Of a stretch of DNA of 64,000 bases, positions 35,891 through 44,753 are shown piece by piece; the first letter of the stretch is position 1; every line of letters begins with the position of its first letter. The translations under genes and the position numbers were made by a program. The DNA comes from Clostridia bacterium (GTDB taxonomy: Bacteria; Bacillota; DSM-521; Neomoorellales; Neomoorellaceae). The stretch is taken from contig JASUSV010000005.1 in the NCBI GenBank assembly GCA_030445865.1, forward strand, positions 19,395 to 83,394, written 5' to 3'. The notes beneath the pieces were generated by a model, which was not told the DNA's origin, did no database searches, and saw only the letters and a program-made list of their open reading frames with translations.

Positions 35891-35914
35891 GGCCGGTTTT
35901 CCCCGGCTTTTTTG
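35891..35914 (+). terminator. Riboswitch expression-platform terminator
   Basis: The short stem GCCGG / CCGGC with loop TTTTCC is followed by TTTTTT. It is placed 34 bp after the c-di-AMP aptamer. Confidence 0.82.
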
Positions 35915-35935
35915 TTCCTTTAGGGGGGTTACAGC

Positions 35936-37138
35936 TTGCGATCTATAAAGATTCAGGTTAGGAATCTAGTAAAGGTGTTCGGTGACAATCCGGGCAAAGC
36001 CATTGAGCTGTTAGATCAGGGCTTTAGTAAGGTGGATATTCTGGCCAGGACCAATCAGACGGTGGCCGTGGCCGATGTCAGTTTTGACATACAGGAGGGT
36101 GAGATTTTTGTGCTGATGGGGCTCTCCGGCAGCGGGAAATCCACCATCCTTAGGTGTCTTAACCGCTTAATAGAGCCGACCAGGGGCCATATCCTCCTCG
36201 ACGGTGAAGATATTACTACCTATGGTGAAAAACAGCTGCGGGAGGTACGCCGGAAGAAATTGGGTATGGTTTTTCAGCAATTTGCCCTCTTCCCCCACCG
36301 GACGGTCCTGGAGAACGCGGCTTATGGTCTGGAGGTTCAGGGTGTTCCGCGTCAGGAAAGAGAGGAACAGGCCAGGGCGGTGCTGGAAACGGTAGGCCTA
36401 AAAGGGTGGGAAAAGGCCTATCCCAGGGAATTGAGCGGAGGGATGCAGCAGCGCGTGGGTCTTGCCCGGGCCCTGGTCTGCCAACCCGATGTATTACTCA
36501 TGGATGAAGCCTTTAGCGGTTTGGATCCCCTTATCCGCCGGGAAATGCAAAACGAGCTCTTGGCCCTGCAGTCTCAGGTTAACAAGACCATTGTATTTGT
36601 CACCCATGATCTGGACGAAGCCCTTAAATTGGGTGACCGCATAGCCCTCCTAAAGGATGGCGCCATCCAGCAGATAGGAACCCCGGAAGAGATCCTCATG
36701 CGGCCGGCCAACGAGTATGTGGCCAAGTTCGTAGAGGGCGTGGACGTGTCCAAGGTGCTGACGGCAGAAGGAGTGATGAAAAAACCGCTGGTGGTTCTTT
36801 CTCTAAAGGATGGTCCCCACGTGGCCCTGCGCGTCATGCGGGAGAACGGACTGTCCTCCCTCTTTGTGGTGGACAGGGTGGGGCGGCTGGTGGGCTTGGT
36901 TACGGCGGAAGCCGCTTTTGGCGCCGTAGAGCGGGGGCAGCATGATCTGGCTAGTATCCTGGTCCGCGAGGTTCCGACGGCCCTGCCGGAAACGCCTGTA
37001 TCTGAACTTATCGAAATGCTGGCGGAAGCCAAGTACCCGGTAGCTGTGACCGACCCCGAGAGGAAACTGGTGGGGGTAGTGGTGAAAGGAGCAGTCCTGG
37101 CCGGTCTGGCCAAAAAGGCAAGGGGGATAGAGGAATGA
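35936..37138 (+). CDS. proV: Glycine betaine/proline ABC transporter ATPase
   Basis: This is the ATPase of an osmolyte importer (OpuAA/ProV family), 400 residues. Walker A GLSGSGKST is near residue 64, the signature ELSGGMQQRVGLARAL, and Walker B VLLMDEAFSGLDP. Two CBS domains at the C-terminus (about 277-395) are characteristic and in OpuA sense ionic strength or c-di-AMP. The start is TTG 35936 after AGGGGGG. It overlaps the permease by 4 bp. The upstream riboswitch fits osmotic control. Confidence 0.93.
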   Translation: MRSIKIQVRNLVKVFGDNPGKAIELLDQGFSKVDILARTNQTVAVADVSFDIQEGEIFVLMGLSGSGKSTILRCLNRLIEPTRGHILLDGEDITTYGEKQLREVRRKKLGMVFQQFALFPHRTVLENAAYGLEVQGVPRQEREEQARAVLETVGLKGWEKAYPRELSGGMQQRVGLARALVCQPDVLLMDEAFSGLDPLIRREMQNELLALQSQVNKTIVFVTHDLDEALKLGDRIALLKDGAIQQIGTPEEILMRPANEYVAKFVEGVDVSKVLTAEGVMKKPLVVLSLKDGPHVALRVMRENGLSSLFVVDRVGRLVGLVTAEAAFGAVERGQHDLASILVREVPTALPETPVSELIEMLAEAKYPVAVTDPERKLVGVVVKGAVLAGLAKKARGIEE

Positions 37139-37971
37139 GTGGGTATATTCCGCTAGCTAACTGGGTGGATCATGCTGTTGCCTACGTTACTGTTCAGTGG
37201 AGTGGTTTTTTCGATGTCCTGAAGATTCTCATCTGGTTTGTGTGGTCCCGTATAGAGCAGGCCATAGTTTTTATCCCTTGGTGGCTGTTCTTGGTTATCC
37301 TGACCCTTGTGGCCTGGCGCACTGCTGGCCGGGGAGTGGCGGTGCTCACCGCCCTGGGGCTGCTTTTCCTACAGGGTTTGGGCATGTGGCAGGGTACGGT
37401 GCGCACCTTGAGCCTGGTAGTTACCTCCCTTGTCTTCTGCCTGGCGGTGGGCGTTCCCCTGGGAATCTGGGCCGCGCGTTCCAACAGGGTGCACGCCGTC
37501 ATCCGGCCGGTTCTGGATTTTATGCAGACCATGCCTAGTTTCGTCTACCTCATACCGACTCTGATGCTCTTCGGGCTGGGACCAGTTCCCGCTCTGGTAG
37601 CCATAGTGGTGTTTGCCATGCCGCCCCTGGTAAGGCTGACCGATCTAGGGATCCGCCAGGTTTCTCCCGAACTAATCGAGGCGGCCAACGCCTTTGGGTC
37701 CACACCGGGACAGATTTTGGTCAAAGTGCAGCTACCTTTGGCCCTGCCTACCATTATGGCGGGGATAAACCAGTGCATTATGCTGGCCCTGTCCATGTCG
37801 GTCATCGCTTCCATGATCGGGGCAGGAGGTCTGGGTACCGAGGTTCTCTACGGCATCACGCGCGTTCAGGTGGGCAGGGGGTTCGTGGGTGGCATTTCCA
37901 TTGTCGCCCTGGCTATTATTCTCGACCGCTTAACCCAGGCGGCGCAGTATAAGAACAAGAAGGGACCTTAG
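37135..37971 (+). CDS. proW: Glycine betaine/proline ABC transporter permease
   Basis: The 278-residue membrane protein has about seven hydrophobic helices and the ABC permease signature EAANAFGSTPGQILVKVQLPLALP near residue 182. Segment MQTMPSFVYLIPTLMLFGLG is typical of the OpuAB/ProW family. It starts within the proV stop. The binding-protein gene is not adjacent: 662 bp of repeat and transposase debris intervene. Confidence 0.93.
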   Translation: MSGYIPLANWVDHAVAYVTVQWSGFFDVLKILIWFVWSRIEQAIVFIPWWLFLVILTLVAWRTAGRGVAVLTALGLLFLQGLGMWQGTVRTLSLVVTSLVFCLAVGVPLGIWAARSNRVHAVIRPVLDFMQTMPSFVYLIPTLMLFGLGPVPALVAIVVFAMPPLVRLTDLGIRQVSPELIEAANAFGSTPGQILVKVQLPLALPTIMAGINQCIMLALSMSVIASMIGAGGLGTEVLYGITRVQVGRGFVGGISIVALAIILDRLTQAAQYKNKKGP

Positions 37972-38018
37972 CCTGGAGGCAAGACGTGAGGTTAGAGGGA
38001 AAGGAGGTTGGACGGAAA

Positions 38019-38063
38019 GGAGCCACCCATGAGGGCTAGCACCCTCTCCATGAACTATGAAAT
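38019..38063 (+). repeat. B-type palindromic repeat, copy 1
   Basis: GAGCCACCCATGAGGGCTAG continues with CACCCTC, then TCCATGAACTATGAAA. The core GAGGGctagcACCCTC is a near-perfect palindrome shared with the copies at 38290 and 38559. Confidence 0.7.
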
Positions 38064-38289
38064 AGGTGCTAAGCTTAAATTAAGGTTACAGCCGTGAAGT
38101 GGATCGGTTTTTCTTGGTGACCGCAAGGAGCCCGAGGAGGAGGAGTCTGATTCGGACACCTTTAGGCACCATGAACTGTAAAGCAGGCTTAAAAGGCGAG
38201 CACGAGAAGGAGTTCCATAATAGGGTATAAGGTGTCCCATGGTATTAGTTCTTAAGGGACAAAAAATGAGTAAGAACAGGGGATTAAGA

Positions 38290-38327
38290 AGGGGTTGCTC
38301 ATGAGGGCTAGCGCCCTCCATGACTCG
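38290..38327 (+). repeat. B-type palindromic repeat, copy 2
   Basis: GGGTTGCTCATGAGGGCTAG continues with CGCCCTCCATGA. It lies directly before the transposase-like fragment. Confidence 0.7.
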
Positions 38328-38339
38328 AGATCTGCTCGA

Positions 38340-38519
38340 TATGGTGAACTGGCTCGGATTATTTACCACATGCTAAAGAAAGGTACCCGTTATCAAGACT
38401 TAGGCCCTGATTATTTTGACAGACTAAACGAACGAGCTGTAGTTTCTCGGGCAGCGGCGCGGCTTAAAGCTTTAGGATATGAAGTTACTCTAACGAAACA
38501 ATTAGGAGGTGCGGCGTAG
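38340..38519 (+). pseudogene. Transposase C-terminal fragment
   Basis: About 60 codons read YGELARIIYHMLKKGTRYQD, LGPDYFDRLNE and LKALGYEVTL. This resembles the C-terminal tail seen in some bacterial transposases (DLGxDYF...RLxxLGYxVTL). No catalytic part or upstream portion is present, so it is a remnant. The family is recalled from pattern only and needs a search. Confidence 0.5.
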
Positions 38520-38558
38520 CTTAGTTTAAAGAGGAATATCTTGCCAAAAACATTTTCG

Positions 38559-38608
38559 AAGGAGTTGCCCATGAGGGCTGGCGCCCTTACCGTCAACCGT
38601 GAAAATTT
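38559..38608 (+). repeat. B-type palindromic repeat, copy 3
   Basis: GGAGTTGCCCATGAGGGCTG continues with GCGCCCTTACCGTCAACCGTGAAA. It lies 26 bp before the proX start and so may form part of its leader. Confidence 0.7.
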
Positions 38609-38633
38609 TTATTTTCAGAGGAGGAGGTAGAAG

Positions 38634-39515
38634 ATGATGGCTAGTAAGAGAAGTCTTGTGCTGGTTGCCGTGTTGGTTCTGGGCTTGCTAATGGTTGGTG
38701 CGGGCTGCGCGAAAGGAAAAAAGACTAAGGAAGTCACCATAGCCTTGACTCCCTGGTCGACTACTATTCCCACCACCAACATCGCCAAGATCCTTCTAGA
38801 GGAAGAGCTGGGATATAAGGTCCACGTCCAGAACGCCGATGTAGGAGTTACCTTTAGCGGCTTGGCTTCCGGCGATATCGACATCTTTCTGGATTCCTGG
38901 TTGCCCCACATGCACGCCGATTACATGAAGCAATACGGTCACAACATTGAGGATTTGGGCGCTGTCTATACAGAAGGTGTCCTTGGATGGGTGGTGCCCG
39001 CTTATGTGAAGCCGGTGAGTATCGAGCAGCTGAACCAATACAAAGAAAAGTTCGACAGCGACGGAAACGGCAAAGGCGAGATCATCGGTATCGAGGCTGG
39101 AGCCGGTATGATGCGCACCTCCCAGGAGATAATTGATGCCTACGGGCTTGAATTTGAGCTGGTGGAGGCCAGCGAGTGGGCCATGATGGCCGAGGCAGAT
39201 AAGGCCATTAAGGAGAAGCGGTGGATTGTGTTCCTGGGGTGGAGCCCCCACTGGATGTTTGCCAAGTATGATCTGAGGTACTTGAAAGACCCTAAGGGTT
39301 ACTGGCAGGGCGATGAGGTTCACGTGCTGGTAAACAAGGATTTGCCCCGGAGAGCGCCTGAAGTGGCTGAATTCCTCAAGAGGTTCAAGGTAAGCATAGA
39401 TGACATGAATAAGATGATCTACGATATTGAAGTGGAGAAAAAAGACCCCGTGGCAGTAGCTAGGACGTGGATCAATGCTAACCAGGACCGGGTAAAGGCC
39501 ATGCTAGGTAAATAA
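38634..39515 (+). CDS. proX: Glycine betaine-type substrate-binding lipoprotein
   Basis: This 293-residue extracytoplasmic binding protein carries a lipoprotein signal (hydrophobic helix about 8-21 ending VGAGC, Cys about 23). The OpuAC-type fold is seen in ITLTPWSTTIPTTN-like text (here ALTPWSTTIPTTNIAK), FLDSWLPHMHADY and VFLGWSPHWMF. The tryptophans in these stretches are where quaternary amines bind. GGAGGAGG precedes the start. It ends with a terminator at 39537. Confidence 0.9.
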   Translation: MMASKRSLVLVAVLVLGLLMVGAGCAKGKKTKEVTIALTPWSTTIPTTNIAKILLEEELGYKVHVQNADVGVTFSGLASGDIDIFLDSWLPHMHADYMKQYGHNIEDLGAVYTEGVLGWVVPAYVKPVSIEQLNQYKEKFDSDGNGKGEIIGIEAGAGMMRTSQEIIDAYGLEFELVEASEWAMMAEADKAIKEKRWIVFLGWSPHWMFAKYDLRYLKDPKGYWQGDEVHVLVNKDLPRRAPEVAEFLKRFKVSIDDMNKMIYDIEVEKKDPVAVARTWINANQDRVKAMLGK

Positions 39516-39536
39516 GGTTACCCCTAAAGAGATGTA

Positions 39537-39568
39537 GGCACCTAGGAGAGGGTGCCTGCGCTCTTTTT
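39537..39568 (+). terminator. Terminator after proX
   Basis: The stem GGCACC / GGTGCC with loop TAGGAGAG is followed by TGCGCTCTTTTT. Confidence 0.8.
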
Positions 39569-39605
39569 ATCCAGTGGCATGAAAGCGTGAATCTATAAGA
39601 ATACA

Positions 39606-39707
39606 GTGGACTCAGCCAGATAAACCTTACAATAAATGTTACAGCGGATCATGAGTCCGGGAAAAGGAGAATAATACTCGACTCATACTGATATTTTCTG
39701 AGTCCGC
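39606..39707. repeat. 102-bp inverted-repeat element
   Basis: GTGGACTCAG at the left end and CTGAGTCCGC at the right end match as an inverted repeat at nine of ten positions. Two further GAGTCC/GACTCA motifs lie inside. There is no ORF. It resembles a MITE or the two ends of a deleted insertion sequence. Confidence 0.5.
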
Positions 39708-39751
39708 TTACACGGTGACTATTTCACTGTCCGGTAACAACAGGACACCGG

Positions 39752-39800
39752 TCTGGGTTATCCCCAGTTTTCGCTGGGGAGGCTGCTTTGGCCTGTAAGC
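39752..39800 (+). repeat. A-type palindromic repeat, copy 2
   Basis: TCTGGGTTATCCCCAG-TTTTCG-CTGGGGAGGC is nearly identical to the copy at 35042, followed by the related CTGCTTTGGCCTG. The rest of 39801-39940 shows nothing I can name. Confidence 0.7.
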
Positions 39801-39940
39801 GAGGTTCCTTCCCCTTTGAATTTGCCGGGAAGTCCGCCTTAAGCCCTGAACCTGAGCAAAAGTCCTGCCCGCGAGGATTCTAGAGCGAGCGTAAGCCAAA
39901 GCAGGCTGAAAAGTGGGGATACGCCAGGTTTACGGGTACC

Positions 39941-39969
39941 TTGGCATCTTCGCCTAATCGTGCTATACT
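39941..39969 (+). promoter_or_regulatory. Promoter for rpmE
   Basis: TTGGCA (39941-39946), 17 bp, then TATACT (39964-39969); five of six matches in each box. It lies 32 bp before the rpmE start. Confidence 0.75.
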
Positions 39970-40001
39970 ATTATAGCCGATTCTTTATGGAGGTGAGATT
40001 G

Positions 40002-40205
40002 TTGAAACCGAACATTCACCCGAAATACGACAAAGCACGCGTTATCTGCGCCTGCGGCAATGTGTTCGAGACCCGTTCTACCAAGAAAGAGATCCGGGTG
40101 GAAGTTTGCTCAAACTGCCACCCGTTTTATACCGGTACCCGCCAGCGGGTTGTAGAGCAGCGTGGTGGTAGGATTGAGCGTTTCAGGCAAAAGTACGGGC
40201 AATAA
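40002..40205 (+). CDS. rpmE: 50S ribosomal protein L31
   Basis: This encodes bL31, 67 residues, of the zinc-binding type: CAC near residue 16 and [10 protein letters not shown] near 36 supply the ligands. The start is TTG 40002, with GGAGGTGA 5 bp upstream, which reproduces the normal [12 protein letters not shown]-terminus; an upstream ATG in the same frame would add extra residues. The next gene may start within its end. Confidence 0.95.
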   Translation: MKPNIHPKYDKARVICACGNVFETRSTKKEIRVEVCSNCHPFYTGTRQRVVEQRGGRIERFRQKYGQ

Positions 40206-41100
40206 GGACAGCGGGCGGAGCCAGAGGCTCTGCCTTTTACTATCCGGGGGCGATATCCAGTACGGCGGCCAGGCCGTGATCGAAGGCGTTATGATGCGCG
40301 GCCCGCGCAAGGTGGCCGTAGCCATACGCCGCCCGGCCGGCGATATTTTGGTAGAATCCCGTTTTTTTCAGTCCCTGTCAGCTCGCTTTTCCTTCTTGAA
40401 AATGCCCCTGCTGCGGGGAGTCCTGGCCCTTTTAGAATCTCTGTTTTTAGGCGTGCAGTACCTGACTTTTTCGGCCAACGAATCTCTTGAAGAAGGCGAA
40501 GCGAAGCTGGGTACCAGGGATGTGGCATTAACCGTAATCCTGGCGGCGGGAGCGGCCATCCTGCTTTTCGTGCTGATGCCTGCCGGCTTGGCCTGGTTAA
40601 TGCGGGGCCATTTATCTCTATTCGCGCAAAACCTGATAGAAGGCATTGCCCGGCTGGCTATATTTTTAGGCTACCTCCTGTCTATATCCAGGCTCCAGGA
40701 CATCCAGCGGGTTTTCCAATACCATGGGGCCGAGCATAAAGTGATTAACGCCTATGAGGCAGGGGAAAAATTGACTGTAGAGGCGGTAAGGCCTTATCCT
40801 GTCTATCACCCGCGCTGCGGTACCAGCTTTTTATTGCTGGTGCTGATACTGACGATAATTTTCTTTTCCTTTATCCGCGGCAGCGGGGTTATGGAGCGCC
40901 TGTTGGCCCGGCTCATGCTTCTGCCTTTAGTGGCCGGAGTAGCCTACGAGGGTATTAAATTTTTCGGCCGCCACATGGATTCTCCCTTGGTAAAGTTGAT
41001 GGTGGCCCCCGGTCTTGCCTTGCAACGATTGACCACCAGGGAGCCGGATGATCGCCAGATCGAAGTAGCCCTGCGGGCTTTGGAGGCTGTTATGGATTGA
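40162..41100 (+). CDS. DUF1385 membrane protein (YqhQ-like)
   Basis: The protein matches the DUF1385 family: [25 protein letters not shown] near the N-terminus, helices at about 125-150 and 225-250, and [15 protein letters not shown]. Function is unknown, and the rpmE-DUF1385-prfA order is common in Firmicutes. The start is uncertain. GTG 40162 gives 312 residues but overlaps rpmE by 44 bp, and no ATG, GTG or TTG lies between codon 4 and the conserved domain at residue 33. Confidence 0.82.
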   Translation: MVVGLSVSGKSTGNKDSGRSQRLCLLLSGGDIQYGGQAVIEGVMMRGPRKVAVAIRRPAGDILVESRFFQSLSARFSFLKMPLLRGVLALLESLFLGVQYLTFSANESLEEGEAKLGTRDVALTVILAAGAAILLFVLMPAGLAWLMRGHLSLFAQNLIEGIARLAIFLGYLLSISRLQDIQRVFQYHGAEHKVINAYEAGEKLTVEAVRPYPVYHPRCGTSFLLLVLILTIIFFSFIRGSGVMERLLARLMLLPLVAGVAYEGIKFFGRHMDSPLVKLMVAPGLALQRLTTREPDDRQIEVALRALEAVMD

Positions 41101-41117
41101 GAGTGGGGTGAGGCAAA

Positions 41118-42185
41118 ATGTTTGCCAAGCTGGCTCAGTTGGAAGAAAGGTACGAAGAATTGGAGAGGAGCATAACTGATCCGGAAGTTTTAAGCGATCC
41201 CGCCCGGCTACAAAAACTGGCCAAAGCTCACGCCGAGCTAGAAGAGATAGTTTTTACTTTTCGTCGTTACCGCCAGGTACAAAACGACCTGGAGGAAGCG
41301 AAGGAGATGCTGGAGGAAGAGGAAGAACCCGGTTTCCGGAAAGAATTGCAGGCGGAAATCGACGCTTTGCAGAAGGAGATGGAGAAATTAGAACAGCAGT
41401 TGAAAATTTTGCTTTTACCCAAGGACCCTAACGACGAAAAGAATACCATTATCGAGATTCGGGCCGGGGCGGGAGGAGATGAGGCCGCCCTTTTTGCCGG
41501 CGACCTCTACCGCATGTACGCCCGTTACGCCGAAAGCAAAGGCTGGCGCCTAGAAATTTTGAGCTCGCACCCGACCGAGCTCGGCGGTTTTAAAGAAATA
41601 ATATTCCAGGTATCAGGTCAAGGGGCTTACAGTAGGTTTAAATTCGAGAGCGGCGTTCACCGTGTCCAGCGGATACCGGTAACCGAATCCGGAGGCCGCA
41701 TTCATACTTCTACGGCCACCGTGGCCGTGCTCCCGGAAGCCGAAGAAATAGACGTGCAGATCAACCCGGAGGACCTGCGTATCGATATTTTTTGCTCCAG
41801 CGGTCCCGGCGGCCAGTCGGTAAATACGACTTATTCGGCGGTGCGGATTACCCACCTGCCGACGGGGCTGGTAGTAACCTGTCAGGACGAAAAGTCGCAG
41901 CACAAAAACAAAGAAAAAGCCCTGCGTGTGCTCCGGGCGCGCCTTTTAGACCGGGCCCAGGCGGAACAGCAGGGGGAACTGGCTCAGGTTCGCCGCTCGC
42001 AGATCGGTAGCGGCGACCGCAGCGAGCGGATACGGACTTACAATTTCCCTCAAAACCGGGTTACAGATCACCGCATCGGTTTAACTTTGCATAAACTGGA
42101 CCTAGTGATGGAAGGTGATCTGGATGAGATAATCGACGCCTTGATAACGAGCGAGCAGGCTGAAAGGTTGAAGCAGGTGGGCTAA
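41118..42185 (+). CDS. prfA: Peptide chain release factor 1
   Basis: RF1 releases peptides at UAA and UAG stops. The 355-residue protein has the catalytic GGQ in [18 protein letters not shown] near residue 233. The stop-recognition loop reads [20 protein letters not shown] (PxT class, hence RF1). It is followed directly by prmC, which methylates the GGQ glutamine, an arrangement conserved across bacteria. Confidence 0.96.
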   Translation: MFAKLAQLEERYEELERSITDPEVLSDPARLQKLAKAHAELEEIVFTFRRYRQVQNDLEEAKEMLEEEEEPGFRKELQAEIDALQKEMEKLEQQLKILLLPKDPNDEKNTIIEIRAGAGGDEAALFAGDLYRMYARYAESKGWRLEILSSHPTELGGFKEIIFQVSGQGAYSRFKFESGVHRVQRIPVTESGGRIHTSTATVAVLPEAEEIDVQINPEDLRIDIFCSSGPGGQSVNTTYSAVRITHLPTGLVVTCQDEKSQHKNKEKALRVLRARLLDRAQAEQQGELAQVRRSQIGSGDRSERIRTYNFPQNRVTDHRIGLTLHKLDLVMEGDLDEIIDALITSEQAERLKQVG

Positions 42186-43049
42186 TTGCAGGTAGGCAGG
42201 GCGGTGGGGATGCTGGCGGCGGAACTTAAAGGCAAGGTGGAACTCCCCAGGCTGGAGGCAGAAGTGCTGCTGGCCTGGGCCACCGGCCTGCAGCGCGAAA
42301 AGCTTTACGCTTACCCGGAAAAGGAAATATCCCCCCTGGCCTGGGAGCAGGCGAGGGCGGCGGCCCGGCGGCGGGCAGAGGGTTACCCTTTGCAGTACCT
42401 GACGGGCAAGCAGGAGTTTATGTCCTTAGAGTTTAAAGTCACTCCGGACGTGCTCATCCCGCGCCGGGAGACGGAGGTTCTGGTGGAGGCGGTCTTAGAG
42501 CGCGTGCCCCCAGGTAGGGCCTGGTATGCCTGCGATGTCGGTACGGGTTGCGGGGCCATCGCCGTAAGCCTTGGCTTCTATTTGTCCCGGTCCCGCATTT
42601 TTGCTGTAGATAGAAGCCGGGCAGCTTTAGATATAGCCAGGGAAAACGCCCGTCGCCTGGGGGTAGATGAGCGGATTACCTTTGCCCTGGGCGACCTCCT
42701 CCTTCCCTTTTTAGCCGGCGACCTCGCGATGCCTCCGGGCGGGCTGGATGCCGTTGTTTCTAACCCGCCTTACATACCCGTTCCGGAACTGGAGAATTTG
42801 CCGCCGGAAGTTAGGCATGAGCCCAGGGAAGCTTTGGACGGTGGGGCCGACGGCCTGGCCGTTTACCGCCGGCTCATTCCTCAGGCGGCCCTGGTGCTCA
42901 AACCCGGCGGCCTGCTGGCCCTGGAGATGGGTAGCCATCAGGGACAGGCTGTGGGCGAATTAGTTAGGGCCAGCGGCGCCTTTAAAGATCCGGAAATTTT
43001 GCCGGATTACGCCGGTCGCGATCGCTGCCTCCTGGCGTACAAGAAATAG
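42186..43049 (+). CDS. prmC: Release factor glutamine methyltransferase
   Basis: PrmC (HemK) N5-methylates the glutamine of the GGQ motif in release factors. The 287-residue enzyme has an N-terminal helical domain, the SAM motif DVGTGCGAIAVSL near residue 118 and the catalytic NPPY in VVSNPPYIPVPE near 194. The start is TTG immediately after the prfA stop. The adjacent substrate gene supports the assignment. Confidence 0.95.
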   Translation: MQVGRAVGMLAAELKGKVELPRLEAEVLLAWATGLQREKLYAYPEKEISPLAWEQARAAARRRAEGYPLQYLTGKQEFMSLEFKVTPDVLIPRRETEVLVEAVLERVPPGRAWYACDVGTGCGAIAVSLGFYLSRSRIFAVDRSRAALDIARENARRLGVDERITFALGDLLLPFLAGDLAMPPGGLDAVVSNPPYIPVPELENLPPEVRHEPREALDGGADGLAVYRRLIPQAALVLKPGGLLALEMGSHQGQAVGELVRASGAFKDPEILPDYAGRDRCLLAYKK

Positions 43050-43089
43050 GGGGCATATCGGCGGCGTTACCGACATAGAGGTGAATCAG

Positions 43090-44157
43090 GTGCCTTTAAC
43101 CAGGTGCACTAAATACTTAAGAATAAACCCCCAGGTTCCCGAGATACATAAGATCAGGCTGGCGGCCCGGATACTTGCCCGGGGCGGGGTGGTGGCCTTT
43201 CCCACGGAAACCGTTTACGGCCTGGGGGCCAATGCGCTGGACGCGCGGGCGGTAAGGCGGATATTTCGAGCTAAAGGGCGGCCCCAGGACAATCCCCTCA
43301 TAGTGCATGTGGCGAATATGGAAATGGTTGACGATCTGGTGGCGGAAATCCCGCCCATTGCCGGCCTGCTCATGGAACGCTTCTGGCCGGGCCCCCTAAC
43401 CCTTGTTTTGCCTAAAAGCGACCTGGTGCCTCCGGAAGTGACGGCCGGTTTGGATACCGTTGGCATCCGCATGCCGGCCCATCCCGTGGCCCTGGCGCTG
43501 ATTAAAGCGGCCCGCCTCCCCATTGCTGCCCCAAGCGCCAACCTCTCCGGCCGGCCTAGCCCGACTACAGGTCACCACGTCCTGCGGGACCTGCACGGCA
43601 GGATAGATGCCGTCGTGGACGGCGGGCCGGCCAGCGTAGGCGTAGAATCTACCGTCCTGGACCTTACGACGCCGGTGCCCACGATCTTGAGGCCCGGCGG
43701 CGTCACCCTGGAAGAGTTGCAAAAAATCCTCGGCCGCGTGGAGCTTGATCCGGCGGTGGTGTCGGAAGCCGGTCACCCCCGCGCGCCGGGCATGAAATAT
43801 ACCCACTACGCGCCCCAGGGAAACCTATTTTTAGTTGCGGGCGATACTCCTAAGGTTGCGGCCAGGATAAACCGGCTGGTCAAAAGTTTTAAAGCCGCGG
43901 GTTTAAGGGTAGGCGCCCTTTTAACGGTGGAGACGGCGGCCTGCTACCGGCCTGAAATCCAGCCCGATTACCTGGAGATTATAGGGAGCCGGAACGACCT
44001 CGGTACGGTGGCCGCCCGCCTTTTCGCCGCCCTTCATAATTGCGACCGCCACCGCGTCCAGATAATTCTCACCGAAACTTTTCCGGAAAAAGGGCTGGGG
44101 CTGGCCATTATGAACCGCCTGCGTAAAGCCTCCGCCCACCGCATTATCCAGGCTTAG
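43090..44157 (+). CDS. tsaC: L-threonylcarbamoyladenylate synthase (Sua5 type)
   Basis: This enzyme makes threonylcarbamoyl-AMP for the t6A37 modification of tRNAs. The ~355-residue protein is the long Sua5 form: a YrdC domain (GGVVAFPTETVYGLGANALD, KGRPQDNPLIVHV, PSANLSGRPSPTT) and a C-terminal Sua5 domain linked by APGMKYTHYAPQG. GTG 43090 has AGAGGTGA 5 bp upstream; GTG 43081 would overlap that site. Confidence 0.92.
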   Translation: MPLTRCTKYLRINPQVPEIHKIRLAARILARGGVVAFPTETVYGLGANALDARAVRRIFRAKGRPQDNPLIVHVANMEMVDDLVAEIPPIAGLLMERFWPGPLTLVLPKSDLVPPEVTAGLDTVGIRMPAHPVALALIKAARLPIAAPSANLSGRPSPTTGHHVLRDLHGRIDAVVDGGPASVGVESTVLDLTTPVPTILRPGGVTLEELQKILGRVELDPAVVSEAGHPRAPGMKYTHYAPQGNLFLVAGDTPKVAARINRLVKSFKAAGLRVGALLTVETAACYRPEIQPDYLEIIGSRNDLGTVAARLFAALHNCDRHRVQIILTETFPEKGLGLAIMNRLRKASAHRIIQA

Positions 44158-44170
44158 AGGAGGCCCCTAT

Positions 44171-44752
44171 TTGGAACTTTTCACCATCGTTTTCGTAGCC
44201 CTGGCTTTAGGCGCCGACGCCTTTTCCCTGGCCTTAGGTCTGGGTATGGGAGGTATGAAGGGAAGGTGGGCCTGGACTTTTATTGCCGTAGTAGGCATCT
44301 TCCATGTCGTCATGCCCCTTCTAGGGCTCTACCTCGGCCTTTTCGTGGGGCGGCTCCTGGGGCAGGTAGCTTCTTTCTTGGGCGCGTTTGTGCTGGCAGT
44401 TATAGGAGCCTCCATGCTCTGGGAGGCTTTCAGCGAGGCTAAAGGGGGCATCGCGGCCCTGCGCTTCCTGGCTGCTGCTTCGGGAGATTACCAGGTTTTG
44501 GGGGGATTTGCCGCCCTGGCCCTGCTGGCCGGCAGCGTCAGCCTGGATGCCTTAAGCGTGGGCTTTGGGTTGGGCGCCCTGCACGTCAACCTGCCGGCAG
44601 CCGTCGTTGCTATGGGCTCCATTGCCGCCATGATGACTGCGGGCGGCTTGACCATCGGCGGCCGGGCCGGAAGCTGGCTGGGCGAAAAGGCGGAGGCGGC
44701 AGGAGGGATTATTTTAATCATTATCAGCGTCAGGTTGGCGCTGGGGGGATAA
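44171..44752 (+). CDS. mntP: Manganese efflux pump MntP
   Basis: This 193-residue membrane protein has six helices in two related halves. The conserved acidic motifs LGADAFSLALGLGM near residue 14 and GSVSLDALSVGFGLG near 121 are the family marks. MntP exports Mn(II). The start is TTG after GAGGAGGCCCC. No manganese riboswitch is visible in the 13-bp gap, so it is read from the upstream gene. Confidence 0.9.
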   Translation: MELFTIVFVALALGADAFSLALGLGMGGMKGRWAWTFIAVVGIFHVVMPLLGLYLGLFVGRLLGQVASFLGAFVLAVIGASMLWEAFSEAKGGIAALRFLAAASGDYQVLGGFAALALLAGSVSLDALSVGFGLGALHVNLPAAVVAMGSIAAMMTAGGLTIGGRAGSWLGEKAEAAGGIILIIISVRLALGG

Positions 44753-44753
44753 A

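Larger units (their letters stand above)
37972..38633 (+). other. Repeat-rich gap inside the betaine transporter locus
   Basis: This 662-bp stretch contains no intact gene. It holds three copies of the B repeat (38019, 38290, 38559) and a transposase-like fragment. Its base composition is less GC-rich than its neighbours. It looks like repeated insertion and deletion of mobile DNA between the permease and binding-protein genes. Whether proX is still co-transcribed is unclear. Confidence 0.7.

Noticed and set aside
38055..38369. 104-codon minus-strand ORF in the gap between proW and proX
   Set aside because: Its composition is low-complexity (Ser-rich), it has no SD, and it crosses two B repeats, so it is not likely to be coding.
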